This document shows positions 8,244 through 16,516 of a stretch of 64,000 bases of DNA, piece after piece. The first letter of the stretch is position 1, and the number at the start of each line of letters is the position of its first letter. The notes beneath the pieces are model-generated. The model ran no database searches and was not told where the DNA came from. It worked only from the letters and a program-made list of their open reading frames with translations. This stretch comes from Metallibacterium scheffleri (GTDB taxonomy: Bacteria > Pseudomonadota > Gammaproteobacteria > Xanthomonadales > Rhodanobacteraceae): NCBI RefSeq assembly GCF_002077135.1, contig NZ_LDOS01000002.1, positions 2,009,865-2,073,864 of the forward strand. The letters are read 5' to 3'. Position numbers and translations under genes: made by a program.

Positions 8244-9992
8244 ATGTCGCACGCGTCCGTCCGCCAGGTACTCGAAGGCCAGCGCGCGGCACCGGGCATG
8301 GCGTTGGGGCGTGTGCGCCTGCTGCAGCCACGGCGCCATGTCATCGATGACAGCCTGCTGCGCGCGGAGGACGTCAACGCCGAACTGGAGCGCCTCGACC
8401 TGGCGCTGGCGCGCGCGCGCGGCGAACTCGCCGAGTTGCGCCAGCGCCTGCACGGCGCGCTGGCGCGCGAGGCGCAGCCGTTCCTCGACACTCACGCGCT
8501 GATCCTCGACGACCCCGAATTGCGCGCCGGTCTGGACGACATGATCCGCACGGGTCGCTACCGCGCCGCCGCCGCGCTGCAGGCACAGCGCGACCGCCTG
8601 GTGCAGGTGTTCCGCAGCATGGACGATCCCTACCTGCGCACGCGCGAGGACGATCTGCAGCATGTGATCGCACGCGTGCTCGATGCGCTGGAGCACGACG
8701 GCAGCAGCGAGGAGCATCGTCTGGCCGCGCGCCTGGGCGAGATCCTGGTGGCCGAGAATCCCTCGCCCGCCGAGGTCGCGGGCATGGCCGAGCTGGGTCT
8801 GCGCGGCATCATCGCCAGCGGCGGCAGCGCCTATTCGCACGCGGCGATCCTGGCGCGCAGCCTGCACCTGCCGATGCTGTGCTCGGTGCCCGGCGCCGAC
8901 AGCAGCCTCGGCGATGGCGATCTGGTGCTGCTCGATGGCGAGCGTGGCATCGCCATCGCCCACCCCACCGCGCAAGACCTCGGCAGCCTACGTCAGTGGC
9001 AACGCGAGCAGGCCGCGCGCGGGCGCCTGCCGCCGCTGCCGGCGATCCCGGCGCGCAGCCGCGATGGCGTCATGGTCGCGCTGTACGCCAACGCCGAATT
9101 GCCCGGCGAGGTCGCCGAGGCGCGCGCGCTGGGCGCCATGGGCGTGGGTCTGTACCGCACCGAATTGCTCTATCTGCGCAAGCAAAGCCTGCCCGGCGAA
9201 GACGAACAATTCGCCGCGCTGCGCGAGCTGCTGCAGGCGCTGGACGGCGCCCCGGCCACACTGCGCACGCTCGATCTGGGCGCCGACAAGGCCATCGGCA
9301 CCGGGCTTGACATGCCAGCCGAGGCCAACCCGGCGTTGGGCGTGCGCGGTGTGCGTCACGCGCTGCGCCATCCCGGAATCCTGCGCACGCAATTGCGCGC
9401 CATGCTGCGCGCAGCGGCACTGGGACCGCTGCGCATCCTCTTGCCCATGGTCACCCTCGCCGAAGAGGTCGCCGCGGTGCGCGCGCACGCGCTGGATTGC
9501 CTCGCCGAACTCAAGGCCGCGGGCGCGCAGGTACCCGAGGCGCTGCCGGCGCTGGGCGCCATGATCGAGGTGCCGGCGGCCGCGCTGGGCGTGCGCGCGC
9601 TGTTGGCCGAAGCCGATTTCCTCGCCATCGGAACCAATGACCTGGCGCAATACGTACTCGCGACCGATCGCAATCTCGGCGCGCTGTCCGCGCTCTATGA
9701 TCCGCGCCACCCGGCGTTGCTGCGCCTGATCGCGGGCGTCGCCATCGCCGCGCGCCGCGCCAACAAACCGCTCAGCGTGTGCGGCGAGATCGCCGGCGAT
9801 CCCGTGGCCGTGCCGTTGCTGCTGGCACTGGGCATCCGCGAACTGTCGATGGCGCCAACACGGCTGGCGCAGGCGCGCGCCGCGATCGAGGCCACGCAGT
9901 GCGCACGACTGCGCGCACTGGTGCCGCGCCTGCTGCGCGCCAGCTCACGCAGCGAGCTGGAAGCATTGTTGTGCACGCTCGGCAGCAATTAG
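8244..9992 (+). CDS. ptsI: PTS enzyme I (PEP-protein phosphotransferase)
   Basis: Autophosphorylates with PEP and passes phosphate to HPr. The 582-residue length is typical. The swivelling domain has the active histidine in GGSAYSHAAILARSLHLP (His199). The C-terminal PEP-binding barrel has NPALGVRGVRHAL, then IGTNDLAQYVLATDR, and the catalytic cysteine in VCGEIAGDP. It closes the ptsHI pair. Without an EIIBC gene nearby the phosphate flow probably ends on the EIIA encoded at 3.6 kb. Confidence 0.96.
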   Translation: MSHASVRQVLEGQRAAPGMALGRVRLLQPRRHVIDDSLLRAEDVNAELERLDLALARARGELAELRQRLHGALAREAQPFLDTHALILDDPELRAGLDDMIRTGRYRAAAALQAQRDRLVQVFRSMDDPYLRTREDDLQHVIARVLDALEHDGSSEEHRLAARLGEILVAENPSPAEVAGMAELGLRGIIASGGSAYSHAAILARSLHLPMLCSVPGADSSLGDGDLVLLDGERGIAIAHPTAQDLGSLRQWQREQAARGRLPPLPAIPARSRDGVMVALYANAELPGEVAEARALGAMGVGLYRTELLYLRKQSLPGEDEQFAALRELLQALDGAPATLRTLDLGADKAIGTGLDMPAEANPALGVRGVRHALRHPGILRTQLRAMLRAAALGPLRILLPMVTLAEEVAAVRAHALDCLAELKAAGAQVPEALPALGAMIEVPAAALGVRALLAEADFLAIGTNDLAQYVLATDRNLGALSALYDPRHPALLRLIAGVAIAARRANKPLSVCGEIAGDPVAVPLLLALGIRELSMAPTRLAQARAAIEATQCARLRALVPRLLRASSRSELEALLCTLGSN

Positions 9993-10072
9993 AAACCTCT
10001 GAACAAGCCCGTCATGCACTTGCCAGAGGACGCCATCACTGACTTGAGGAAGGTCTGAACTTGTGCAGATTT
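9993..10072. repeat. 80-bp sequence with imperfect terminal inverted repeats
   Basis: The stretch starts at the base after the ptsI stop. Its left end (AAACCTCTGAACAAG) and the reverse complement of its right end (AAATCTGCACAAG) share TCTGnACAAG, 9 of 10 matching. It could be the remnant of a small insertion or a bipartite terminator between the convergent ptsI and POT genes. There is no coding potential. Confidence 0.4.
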
Positions 10073-10120
10073 CAGGCGTCGCGGTGGGCGCGCCTGCGCC
10101 GGTTCGCACCCGCAAGCGGA

Positions 10121-11623
10121 TCACTTCACCCCGTGCATCAGCCGGTTGATCCGCGGCGCGATCAGCAGCAACAGCACGCCGGCAGCGAGCAGCAGCCAGA
10201 AACTGAAGGTGAAGCCCTGCAGCGCCGAAGCCACCGTCATGCCGCTCGTACCGCTGACGTGGCCGGCGAAGATGCCGGAGAGGTTGTTGCCGATCGCCGT
10301 GGACAGAAACCAGCCGCCCATGGCCAGGCCCACATAGCGCAGCGGCGCCAGCTTGGTGACCATCGACAGGCCGATCGGCGACAGGCTCAGTTCGCCCACG
10401 GTCTGCAGCACGTACACCAGCACCAGCGGCCAGAACGGAATCTGCCCGTTGCTGCCGACCAACGTGCTGAGCGCAACCATCAGCAGCAGAAACGCCAGCG
10501 CGTTGAACAGCAGGCCGAGGCCGAACTTGCGCGGGATCGATGGCTCGGCATTGCGCCGCGCCAGCCAGCCCCAGGCCAGCGCCACCAGCGGCGCCAGCAG
10601 CACGATGGCGGCCGGGTTCACCGACTGGAACCAGCCGGTGGGGAACACCCAGCCGCCGATCAGCTCGCGGTCGACCAGGTTCTGCGCGAGGAAATTGAAC
10701 GAACTGCCGGCCTGCTCGAAGAACATCCAGAACAGCACGTTGAAGGCGAACAGCAACAGCATGGCGATGACCTTGTCGCGCGCCACACCGCCTTCGCGCA
10801 GCGCCTCGAGCAGCAGCATCAGCGCCAGCGCCACGAACAACGCGCTGAGGATCCACGCCAGCACGCCGGCGCCGACCTTGGCCATCAGCAGATAGACGAT
10901 CGGCACCGCGATGACGCAGCCCAGCGCCACCCAGGCGAACATGGCGCCGCCGTGACGCGCGGGTGGCGGTGTGCCGATGCCCTGCAGCCGGCGCCTGCCG
11001 AACCAGAACCACAGCGTGCTGATGACCATGCCCACGCCGGTGGCCACGAACACGGCCTTGTAGTTCTGCGCCATCGGCGTACCGCTGATGACGCTGGCCA
11101 GCCAGCCGGTGAGCAGTGGCGAGACCAGGGCACCCAGGTTGATGCCCATGTAGAAGATGGTGAAACCGCGATCGCGGCGCGCGTCGCCCGGCGCATACAG
11201 CTTGCCGACCAGGGTGGAAATGTTGGGCTTGAACAGGCCGTTGCCGACGATGATCGTGGCCAGCCCGAGCAGGAACACGTCCTGTCGCGGCAGCACGATC
11301 ATGAAATAGCCGATCGCCGAGACCACCGCGCCCAGCAGGATCGAGCGCTGGTAGCCGATCACCCGATCGGCGACATAGCCGCCGAAGATCGCCGTGGCAT
11401 AGACCAGCGCCAGAAACGCGCCGTAGGTGCGGCTGGCATAGCCCTGCCCACTCGTCGCGCCATCGAAAAACTGCGCCACGATGTACAGCGTCAGCGCCCA
11501 GCGCATGCCGTAAAAGGCGAAACGCTCCCAGAACTCGGTCATGAACAACATCCACAGAGGCCGTGGCTGCCCGAGCAGATTGTCGAACCGCGGCGGCGCC
11601 GCGGCGGTTTCGATAACGGCCAT
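10121..11623 (-). CDS. POT/PTR family proton-dependent oligopeptide transporter
   Basis: A 500-residue MFS-fold protein with about 12-14 hydrophobic segments. The POT signature EFWERFAFYGMR near residue 30 contains the ExxER motif used for proton coupling, and GGYVADRVIGYQR matches the second PTR motif. It should import di- and tripeptides across the inner membrane with H+. The start is the ATG before VIETAAAPP. The paralogue immediately upstream is transcribed in the same direction across a 131-base gap containing a hairpin. Confidence 0.92.
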   Translation of the reverse strand: MAVIETAAAPPRFDNLLGQPRPLWMLFMTEFWERFAFYGMRWALTLYIVAQFFDGATSGQGYASRTYGAFLALVYATAIFGGYVADRVIGYQRSILLGAVVSAIGYFMIVLPRQDVFLLGLATIIVGNGLFKPNISTLVGKLYAPGDARRDRGFTIFYMGINLGALVSPLLTGWLASVISGTPMAQNYKAVFVATGVGMVISTLWFWFGRRRLQGIGTPPPARHGGAMFAWVALGCVIAVPIVYLLMAKVGAGVLAWILSALFVALALMLLLEALREGGVARDKVIAMLLLFAFNVLFWMFFEQAGSSFNFLAQNLVDRELIGGWVFPTGWFQSVNPAAIVLLAPLVALAWGWLARRNAEPSIPRKFGLGLLFNALAFLLLMVALSTLVGSNGQIPFWPLVLVYVLQTVGELSLSPIGLSMVTKLAPLRYVGLAMGGWFLSTAIGNNLSGIFAGHVSGTSGMTVASALQGFTFSFWLLLAAGVLLLLIAPRINRLMHGVK

Positions 11624-11701
11624 GATGTCCCCGTGTGGTCACGGCGGCGGGCACCGTGATGCATGCGGGCCAGCATCGCGGCTGGATGCGCGGCGGTCAA
11701 A

Positions 11702-11723
11702 GCCCGGAAGTCATGCTCCGGGC
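11702..11723 (-). terminator. hairpin between the two POT genes
   Basis: A perfect 7-bp stem (GCCCGGA and TCCGGGC) with an 8-base loop. On the minus strand it is followed by TTT, so it could act as a weak intrinsic terminator or attenuator between the upstream and downstream transporter genes. Confidence 0.4.
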
Positions 11724-11754
11724 ATCCATCAGCGCCGCGCCAGCCGGGTCGCGC

Positions 11755-13245
11755 TCAGCGCACGCCGTGCATCAGCTTGACGATCCAGGGTGCGGCGAGG
11801 AGGTAAACGGCCGCGATGGCGATGCCGCCATAGAGCAGCCACTCGAACACGCGCGCGTAGGCCTCGATGCCCCCCGTGGTGGTCAGCGCCGCGATCTGCC
11901 CGGACAGGTCGTAGGACACGCTCACACCGAAGAACCAGCCGCCCATGGCCAGCGCGGCCTCGTCGTGCGCGGCGAGCTTGCCGATCACGCCGTAGCCGAT
12001 CGGCGAAAGCGCCAGTTCACCGATGGTCGAGCCCAGATAGCACGCCAGCAGCGTCCACGCAGCCACCTTGCCATCGGGCAACTGCAGATGCTGGATCGCG
12101 TACACCAGCACGCCGTAACCCAGCGCCACCAACAGCAGGCCGATGCCGAACTTGCGCGGCGTCGAGGGATTGATCCCGCGCCGATCCAGCCAGGGCCACA
12201 GCACCGCCATGACCGGCGCGAGGATCAGGATGTACAGCGGGTTCACCGACTGGAACAGCAGGTAGTTCCACGACAGGCCCAGCAGGTGCCCATGCCACAG
12301 TGGCGCGACGTGGTCACGGGCGAAGAAGTTGAGCGCGCTGGCGCTGAGCAGACTCATCGCCCAGAACAGCACCATCGCGACGAACAGCAGCAGCAGCGCG
12401 ATGTAGCGCTGGCCCTGCACGCGGTCACCGCGGCGCACGCTGCTGACGATGAAATACAGCAGCAACAGGCCGATCAGCGTGTACACCACGCGATTCATCG
12501 CCTCGGGATGTGCCAGCAGCCACGCGCAGGGCAGCACCAGCACCAGCGCCGCCAAGGTCACCAGCGGTGTCGATCCGGTGCGCCGGAAGCGCACCGTGTC
12601 GTTCGCCCCCGGCATGCGCCGGTGCTTCCACTCGAACACTGCGGCAGCCCACAGCGCACCCACCGCCGCAGCCAGGAACCCCCAGCGAAAGCCATACGTT
12701 GCGCCGATCCAGGTCGCGCACACGAAGGGCGCGACGAAGGCGCCGAAATTGATCGCCAGGTAGAACAGTGTGTAGCCGGCGTCGCGCTTGGGATCATCCT
12801 TGGCGTAATTGCGCCCGATCAGCACCGTCAGCGGAATGCCGAGGCCGATGGCCAACACGAAGAACGCCAGCGCCAGGGTGAAGATCTCGCGGTTGGGCAC
12901 CGTCATGCCCAGCAGCCCCGGAATTATAAGCCACAGCGACAGGCGCAGCGCCTGCACCTCGCCCAGCACGTTGTCGGCCACCCATCCGCCCAGGATCGCG
13001 GTCGCGTAGGCCAGCGCGCCAAAGCCGGCGAACAGGAAGTTGGCTTGCGCCAGCGCCTGGTCGTGCGGGAGATTGGCGAAGAAAGTGTCGGCGGCGTAGG
13101 GCGCCAGGAAGGCGCGGAAGCCGTAAAACGCGAAGTTGGTGCCGACGGTGACCGCCAGCAACATCCACAGCAGGCTGGGGTGCCCCAGGAATCGGCCGGA
13201 ATCCGGCAGGGGTAACGAATCGCGCGAATCGTCGCTGGTATGCAT
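11755..13245 (-). CDS. POT/PTR family transporter paralogue lacking the ExxER motif
   Basis: A 496-residue polytopic protein homologous along its length to its downstream neighbour, including GGWVADNVLG and the late helices. Where other POT proteins have ExxERFxYYG it reads TVGTNFAFYGFR (about residues 34-45), so the acidic and basic proton-coupling residues are gone. It may be a facilitator, use another coupling mechanism, or handle a different substrate; this is inference. The ATG is followed by a hydrophilic N-terminus of about 20 residues. Confidence 0.88.
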   Translation of the reverse strand: MHTSDDSRDSLPLPDSGRFLGHPSLLWMLLAVTVGTNFAFYGFRAFLAPYAADTFFANLPHDQALAQANFLFAGFGALAYATAILGGWVADNVLGEVQALRLSLWLIIPGLLGMTVPNREIFTLALAFFVLAIGLGIPLTVLIGRNYAKDDPKRDAGYTLFYLAINFGAFVAPFVCATWIGATYGFRWGFLAAAVGALWAAAVFEWKHRRMPGANDTVRFRRTGSTPLVTLAALVLVLPCAWLLAHPEAMNRVVYTLIGLLLLYFIVSSVRRGDRVQGQRYIALLLLFVAMVLFWAMSLLSASALNFFARDHVAPLWHGHLLGLSWNYLLFQSVNPLYILILAPVMAVLWPWLDRRGINPSTPRKFGIGLLLVALGYGVLVYAIQHLQLPDGKVAAWTLLACYLGSTIGELALSPIGYGVIGKLAAHDEAALAMGGWFFGVSVSYDLSGQIAALTTTGGIEAYARVFEWLLYGGIAIAAVYLLAAPWIVKLMHGVR

Positions 13246-13333
13246 GCTCAGCCCTGGTGACGGCTGATCCGAGCCAGCCAGCGCGCGACCTTACCGACGC
13301 GCACCGCGCGACCGCAAGGCGCGACGCAATAGA

Positions 13334-14188
13334 TCAACCGGCGCCCAGCACCGTGCGCACTTCCAGCAGTTCGGGGAAAAACGTCAACTCCAGCGCCTGC
13401 TTGAGAAAGCCCACGCCGCTGGAACCGCCGGTGCCGCGCCGGTAGCCGATGATGCGTTCGACGGTTTTCATATGGCGGAAGCGCCACAGCTGGAAGCTCT
13501 CTTCCACGTCGACCAGTTGCTCGCACAGCGCATACGCCGCCCAGTGCGTGCGCGTGTCGGCGTAAATGCGCTGCAGCACCGGCAGCAAAGCGGGCTGGCG
13601 ATGGTAGGGCTGCGACCAGTCGCGTTCGACGCACGCAGCCGGCACCGCATGGCCCGCGCGCGCGAGATGCCGCAAAAACTCGTCGTACAGGCCGGGCGCA
13701 TCGAGGATGAGCTGCAGCGTGCGCTGGCCTTGCGGATCATGCGCGAACACCGGCAGCATCTCGGCATTCTTGTTGCCCAGCAGGAACTCGATGCTGCGGT
13801 ACTGCAACGACTGGAACCCAGACGCCGGCCCCAGTACGTCGCGGAATTCCAGATACTCGCTGGGCGTGAGCGTCTCCAGCACCGCCCACTGCTCGAACAA
13901 CTGGCGCTGCACCTGCTTGACCCGCGCCAGGATTTTCGCGCAGGGATCGAGCTGATCCAGCTGCAGGTGCATGATCGCCGCGCGCAGCTCGTGGATGATC
14001 AGCTTCATCCACAGCTCCGAGACCTGGTGCTGCACGATGAACAGCATCTCGTCGTGGTGCTCGGGCCGCGACAGCGGATGCTGTGCGCCCAGCAGGCGCG
14101 GCAGATCGAGATAACCGGCATAGGTCAGACGCCCGGCCAGATCGCGTTCGATGCCGGCTTCCAGCGCGCGTCGATTGTCTTCGCTCAT
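13334..14188 (-). CDS. kynA: tryptophan 2,3-dioxygenase
   Basis: Haem enzyme that opens the indole ring of L-tryptophan to N-formylkynurenine, the first step of the kynurenine pathway. The 284 residues match bacterial TDO closely. [13 protein letters not shown] contains substrate-side His54, EFRD gives the carboxylate-binding Arg116, [14 protein letters not shown] holds the proximal haem ligand His239, and RGTGGSSGV has the substrate-binding Thr. No kynureninase or formamidase gene is nearby. Transcribed divergently from the dehydrogenase operon, with a TACCAT hexamer (14222-14217) as a possible -10. Confidence 0.96.
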   Translation of the reverse strand: MSEDNRRALEAGIERDLAGRLTYAGYLDLPRLLGAQHPLSRPEHHDEMLFIVQHQVSELWMKLIIHELRAAIMHLQLDQLDPCAKILARVKQVQRQLFEQWAVLETLTPSEYLEFRDVLGPASGFQSLQYRSIEFLLGNKNAEMLPVFAHDPQGQRTLQLILDAPGLYDEFLRHLARAGHAVPAACVERDWSQPYHRQPALLPVLQRIYADTRTHWAAYALCEQLVDVEESFQLWRFRHMKTVERIIGYRRGTGGSSGVGFLKQALELTFFPELLEVRTVLGAG

Positions 14189-14260
14189 CGCCTGCTCGCG
14201 TCATGAAAACACGCGCATGGTAGCGCCCGCGCGCAGCATTTCGCGGCGTGCCGTGCTGCG

Positions 14261-14297
14261 CCATGCCTTGCCGGCATGGTGCGCGGCCTGTTATTTA
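14261..14297 (+). promoter_or_regulatory. candidate promoter and palindromic operator for the 2-oxoacid dehydrogenase operon
   Basis: TTGCCG (14268-14273) and TATTTA (14292-14297) are separated by 18 bases, a plausible sigma70 promoter in one of the few AT-rich spots of the area. The -35 lies in a perfect 7-bp inverted repeat (CCATGCC at 14261-14267, GGCATGG at 14273-14279), a typical position for a repressor site. The regulator is unknown. Confidence 0.5.
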
Positions 14298-14382
14298 TAT
14301 GGGCTGCATCGACGCGCAGGCGCGCACTGGATCGCACCCGCGCCCTTCGGCCCAGCCGCGTCCAAGTTCGGGAGATTCCCCC

Positions 14383-15465
14383 GTGTCCACCTGTGCAAGT
14401 TTTGAGATCGAGCATCTGCAATTCCTCGATGCCGAAGGCAAGTTGTGCACCGGCGTCAACGCGCCACCCCTGGCCAAGGATCACCAGCAACTGCTCGATC
14501 TGTACCGGCAGATGCTGTTCGTGCGCGTGTTCGATGCCAAGGCGGTGGCGCTGCAGCGCACCGGCAAGCTCGGCACCTATGCCTCGAGCCTGGGACACGA
14601 GGCGGTGCATGTGGGCATCGGTTCCGCGATGCGCCCCGAGGACTGCTTCGCGCCCAGCTACCGCGAGTACGGCGCGCAATTCTGCCGCGGCGTGCAGCCG
14701 CGCGAGGTACTGATGTACTGGGGCGGCGACGAGCGCGGCAACGATTACTCGGGCCCGCGCCACGATTTCGCCTGGTGCGTGCCGATCGCCACGCAATGCC
14801 TGCATGCGGCCGGCGCGGCGCTGTCCTACAAATTGCGCAAGCAGCCGCGCGTGGCGGTGTGCTGCGTCGGCGACGGCGGCTCGTCCAAGGCCGATTTCTA
14901 CGGCGCCATCAACGTCACCGGCGCGATGACCCTGCCGCTGGTCGCGGTGATCATCAACAACCAGTGGGCGATCTCGGTGCCGCGCAAGGCGCAGACCGGC
15001 GCCAAGACGCTGGCGCAGAAGGGCATCGCCGCGGGCCTGGAAACCGTGCAGGTGGACGGCAACGACCTGCTCGCCGTGCGCAGCGCCATGGACGCCGCCA
15101 TCGCGCGCGCGCGCGGCGGCGGCGGCGGCACCGTGATCGAGGCGGTCACCTATCGCCTGGCCGACCACACCACCGCCGACGACGCGCGCCGCTACCGCGA
15201 CGACGCCGAAGTGAAGGCCGCGTGGGCGCGCGAACCGATGAAGCGCCTGCGCGCCTACCTGATCGCCGCCAAGGTCTGGGATGACGCCCGCGAGGAGGCA
15301 TGGAAAGCCGAGTGCGCCGCGCGCGTCGACGTCGAGGTCAACGCCTACCTCGAAAGCAAACCGCAGCCGGTGACGGCGATGTTCGATTACACCTACGCCG
15401 AACTCCCGGTGGACCTCGCGCAGCAACGCGCGCAGGTGCTTGCCGCCGAGCACGACGGCCACTGA
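14383..15465 (+). CDS. pdhA: 2-oxoacid (pyruvate-type) dehydrogenase E1 alpha subunit
   Basis: TPP-dependent decarboxylase subunit of a pyruvate or branched-chain 2-oxoacid dehydrogenase complex. The GTG at 14383 (360 residues) is preferred because GGGAG sits eight bases upstream; a longer frame to 14248 has no homologous look. The TPP motif begins with GDGGSS at 163-168 and ends with Asn192-Asn193. GKLGTYASSLGHEA at 61-74 is also family-typical. It forms an operon with E1 beta (13 bases) and E2. Whether it prefers pyruvate or branched-chain oxoacids cannot be decided from sequence alone. Confidence 0.9.
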   Translation: MSTCASFEIEHLQFLDAEGKLCTGVNAPPLAKDHQQLLDLYRQMLFVRVFDAKAVALQRTGKLGTYASSLGHEAVHVGIGSAMRPEDCFAPSYREYGAQFCRGVQPREVLMYWGGDERGNDYSGPRHDFAWCVPIATQCLHAAGAALSYKLRKQPRVAVCCVGDGGSSKADFYGAINVTGAMTLPLVAVIINNQWAISVPRKAQTGAKTLAQKGIAAGLETVQVDGNDLLAVRSAMDAAIARARGGGGGTVIEAVTYRLADHTTADDARRYRDDAEVKAAWAREPMKRLRAYLIAAKVWDDAREEAWKAECAARVDVEVNAYLESKPQPVTAMFDYTYAELPVDLAQQRAQVLAAEHDGH

Positions 15466-15478
15466 GCGCGAGCCGACC

Positions 15479-16456
15479 ATGGCACAGATCACCCTCATCG
15501 AAGCAGTGACCCAGGCGCTGGCCTGGGAAATGGCCCACGACCCATCCGTGGTCGTGCTGGGCGAGGACGTCGGCGTCAACGGCGGCGTGTTCCGCGCCAC
15601 CCAGGGCCTACAGCAGAAGTTCGGCCCCGAGCGCGTCATCGACACGCCGCTGGACGAGACCACCATCGCCGGCATCACCGTCGGCATGGCCACGCAGGGC
15701 ATGAAACCCGTCGCCGAGGCGCAGTTCGAGGGCTTCATCTACCCGATGATGGAGCACATCGCCTGCCACGCCGCGCGCATGCGCAACCGCACCCGCGGGC
15801 GCCTGCACGTGCCGGCGGTATGGCGCGCGCCCTGGGGCGGCGGCATCCGCGCCCCCGAGCACCACTCCGAGGCCAACGAGCACCTGTTCACCAACATCCC
15901 CGGCCTGCGCGTGGTGATGCCGTCCTCGCCGGCGCGCGCATACGGCCTGCTGCTGGCGGCGATCCGCGACCCCGACCCGGTGATGTTCTTCGAGCCCAAA
16001 CGCATCTACCGCCAGTACAAGGAAGAAGTGCCCGACGACGGTGAGGCGTTGCCGCTGGACGTGTGCTTCGTGCTGCGCGACGGCCAGGATGTGACCCTGG
16101 TGACCTGGGGCGCGCAGGTCAAGGAAACGCTGGAAGCCGCCGACGCATTGGCGCAGGAAGGCATCAGCGCCGAGGTAATCGACCTGGCCACGATCAAGCC
16201 GCTGGATTTCGACACCATCGCCGAGTCGGTGGCCAGGACGCACCGCTGCGTGATCGTGCACGAGGCGCCGCGCACTGCGGGCTTCGGCGCCGAGGTCGCC
16301 GCGCGCCTGGCCGAGCATTCGATGTACGACCTGCACGCGCCGGTCGAGCGCGTGACCGGCTACGACACCCACATCCCGCTGTTCCGCCTGGAGATGAAAT
16401 ATCTGCCCAGCGTGCAGCGCATCGTCGAGGCCGCCAGGCGCACACTGGCGGTGTGA
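15479..16456 (+). CDS. pdhB: 2-oxoacid dehydrogenase E1 beta subunit
   Basis: A 325-residue transketolase-like beta subunit that pairs with the preceding alpha subunit to form the alpha2beta2 E1. GEDVGVNGGVFRATQGL near residue 22 and FDTPLDE-like IDTPLDETTIAG near 53 are the family hallmarks, and the C-terminal half carries the transketolase C domain. The ATG at 15479 follows the E1 alpha stop by 13 bases. The E2 gene follows after 60 bases. Confidence 0.92.
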   Translation: MAQITLIEAVTQALAWEMAHDPSVVVLGEDVGVNGGVFRATQGLQQKFGPERVIDTPLDETTIAGITVGMATQGMKPVAEAQFEGFIYPMMEHIACHAARMRNRTRGRLHVPAVWRAPWGGGIRAPEHHSEANEHLFTNIPGLRVVMPSSPARAYGLLLAAIRDPDPVMFFEPKRIYRQYKEEVPDDGEALPLDVCFVLRDGQDVTLVTWGAQVKETLEAADALAQEGISAEVIDLATIKPLDFDTIAESVARTHRCVIVHEAPRTAGFGAEVAARLAEHSMYDLHAPVERVTGYDTHIPLFRLEMKYLPSVQRIVEAARRTLAV

Positions 16457-16516
16457 ACACACTGGCCATCCGCACCACTTGCCGCATCCATCGCTTTCAA
16501 TCCAGGACCACGCACC

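Noticed and set aside
10061-13215. Two plus-strand frames of more than 500 codons opposite the POT genes
   Set aside because: Both are antisense to clear membrane transporters and consist of His/Gln/Arg-rich sequence.
14248-14382. N-terminal extension of the E1 alpha gene
   Set aside because: The extra 45 codons are Arg/Pro/Ala-rich, include the candidate promoter, and the GTG at 14383 has a good ribosome site.
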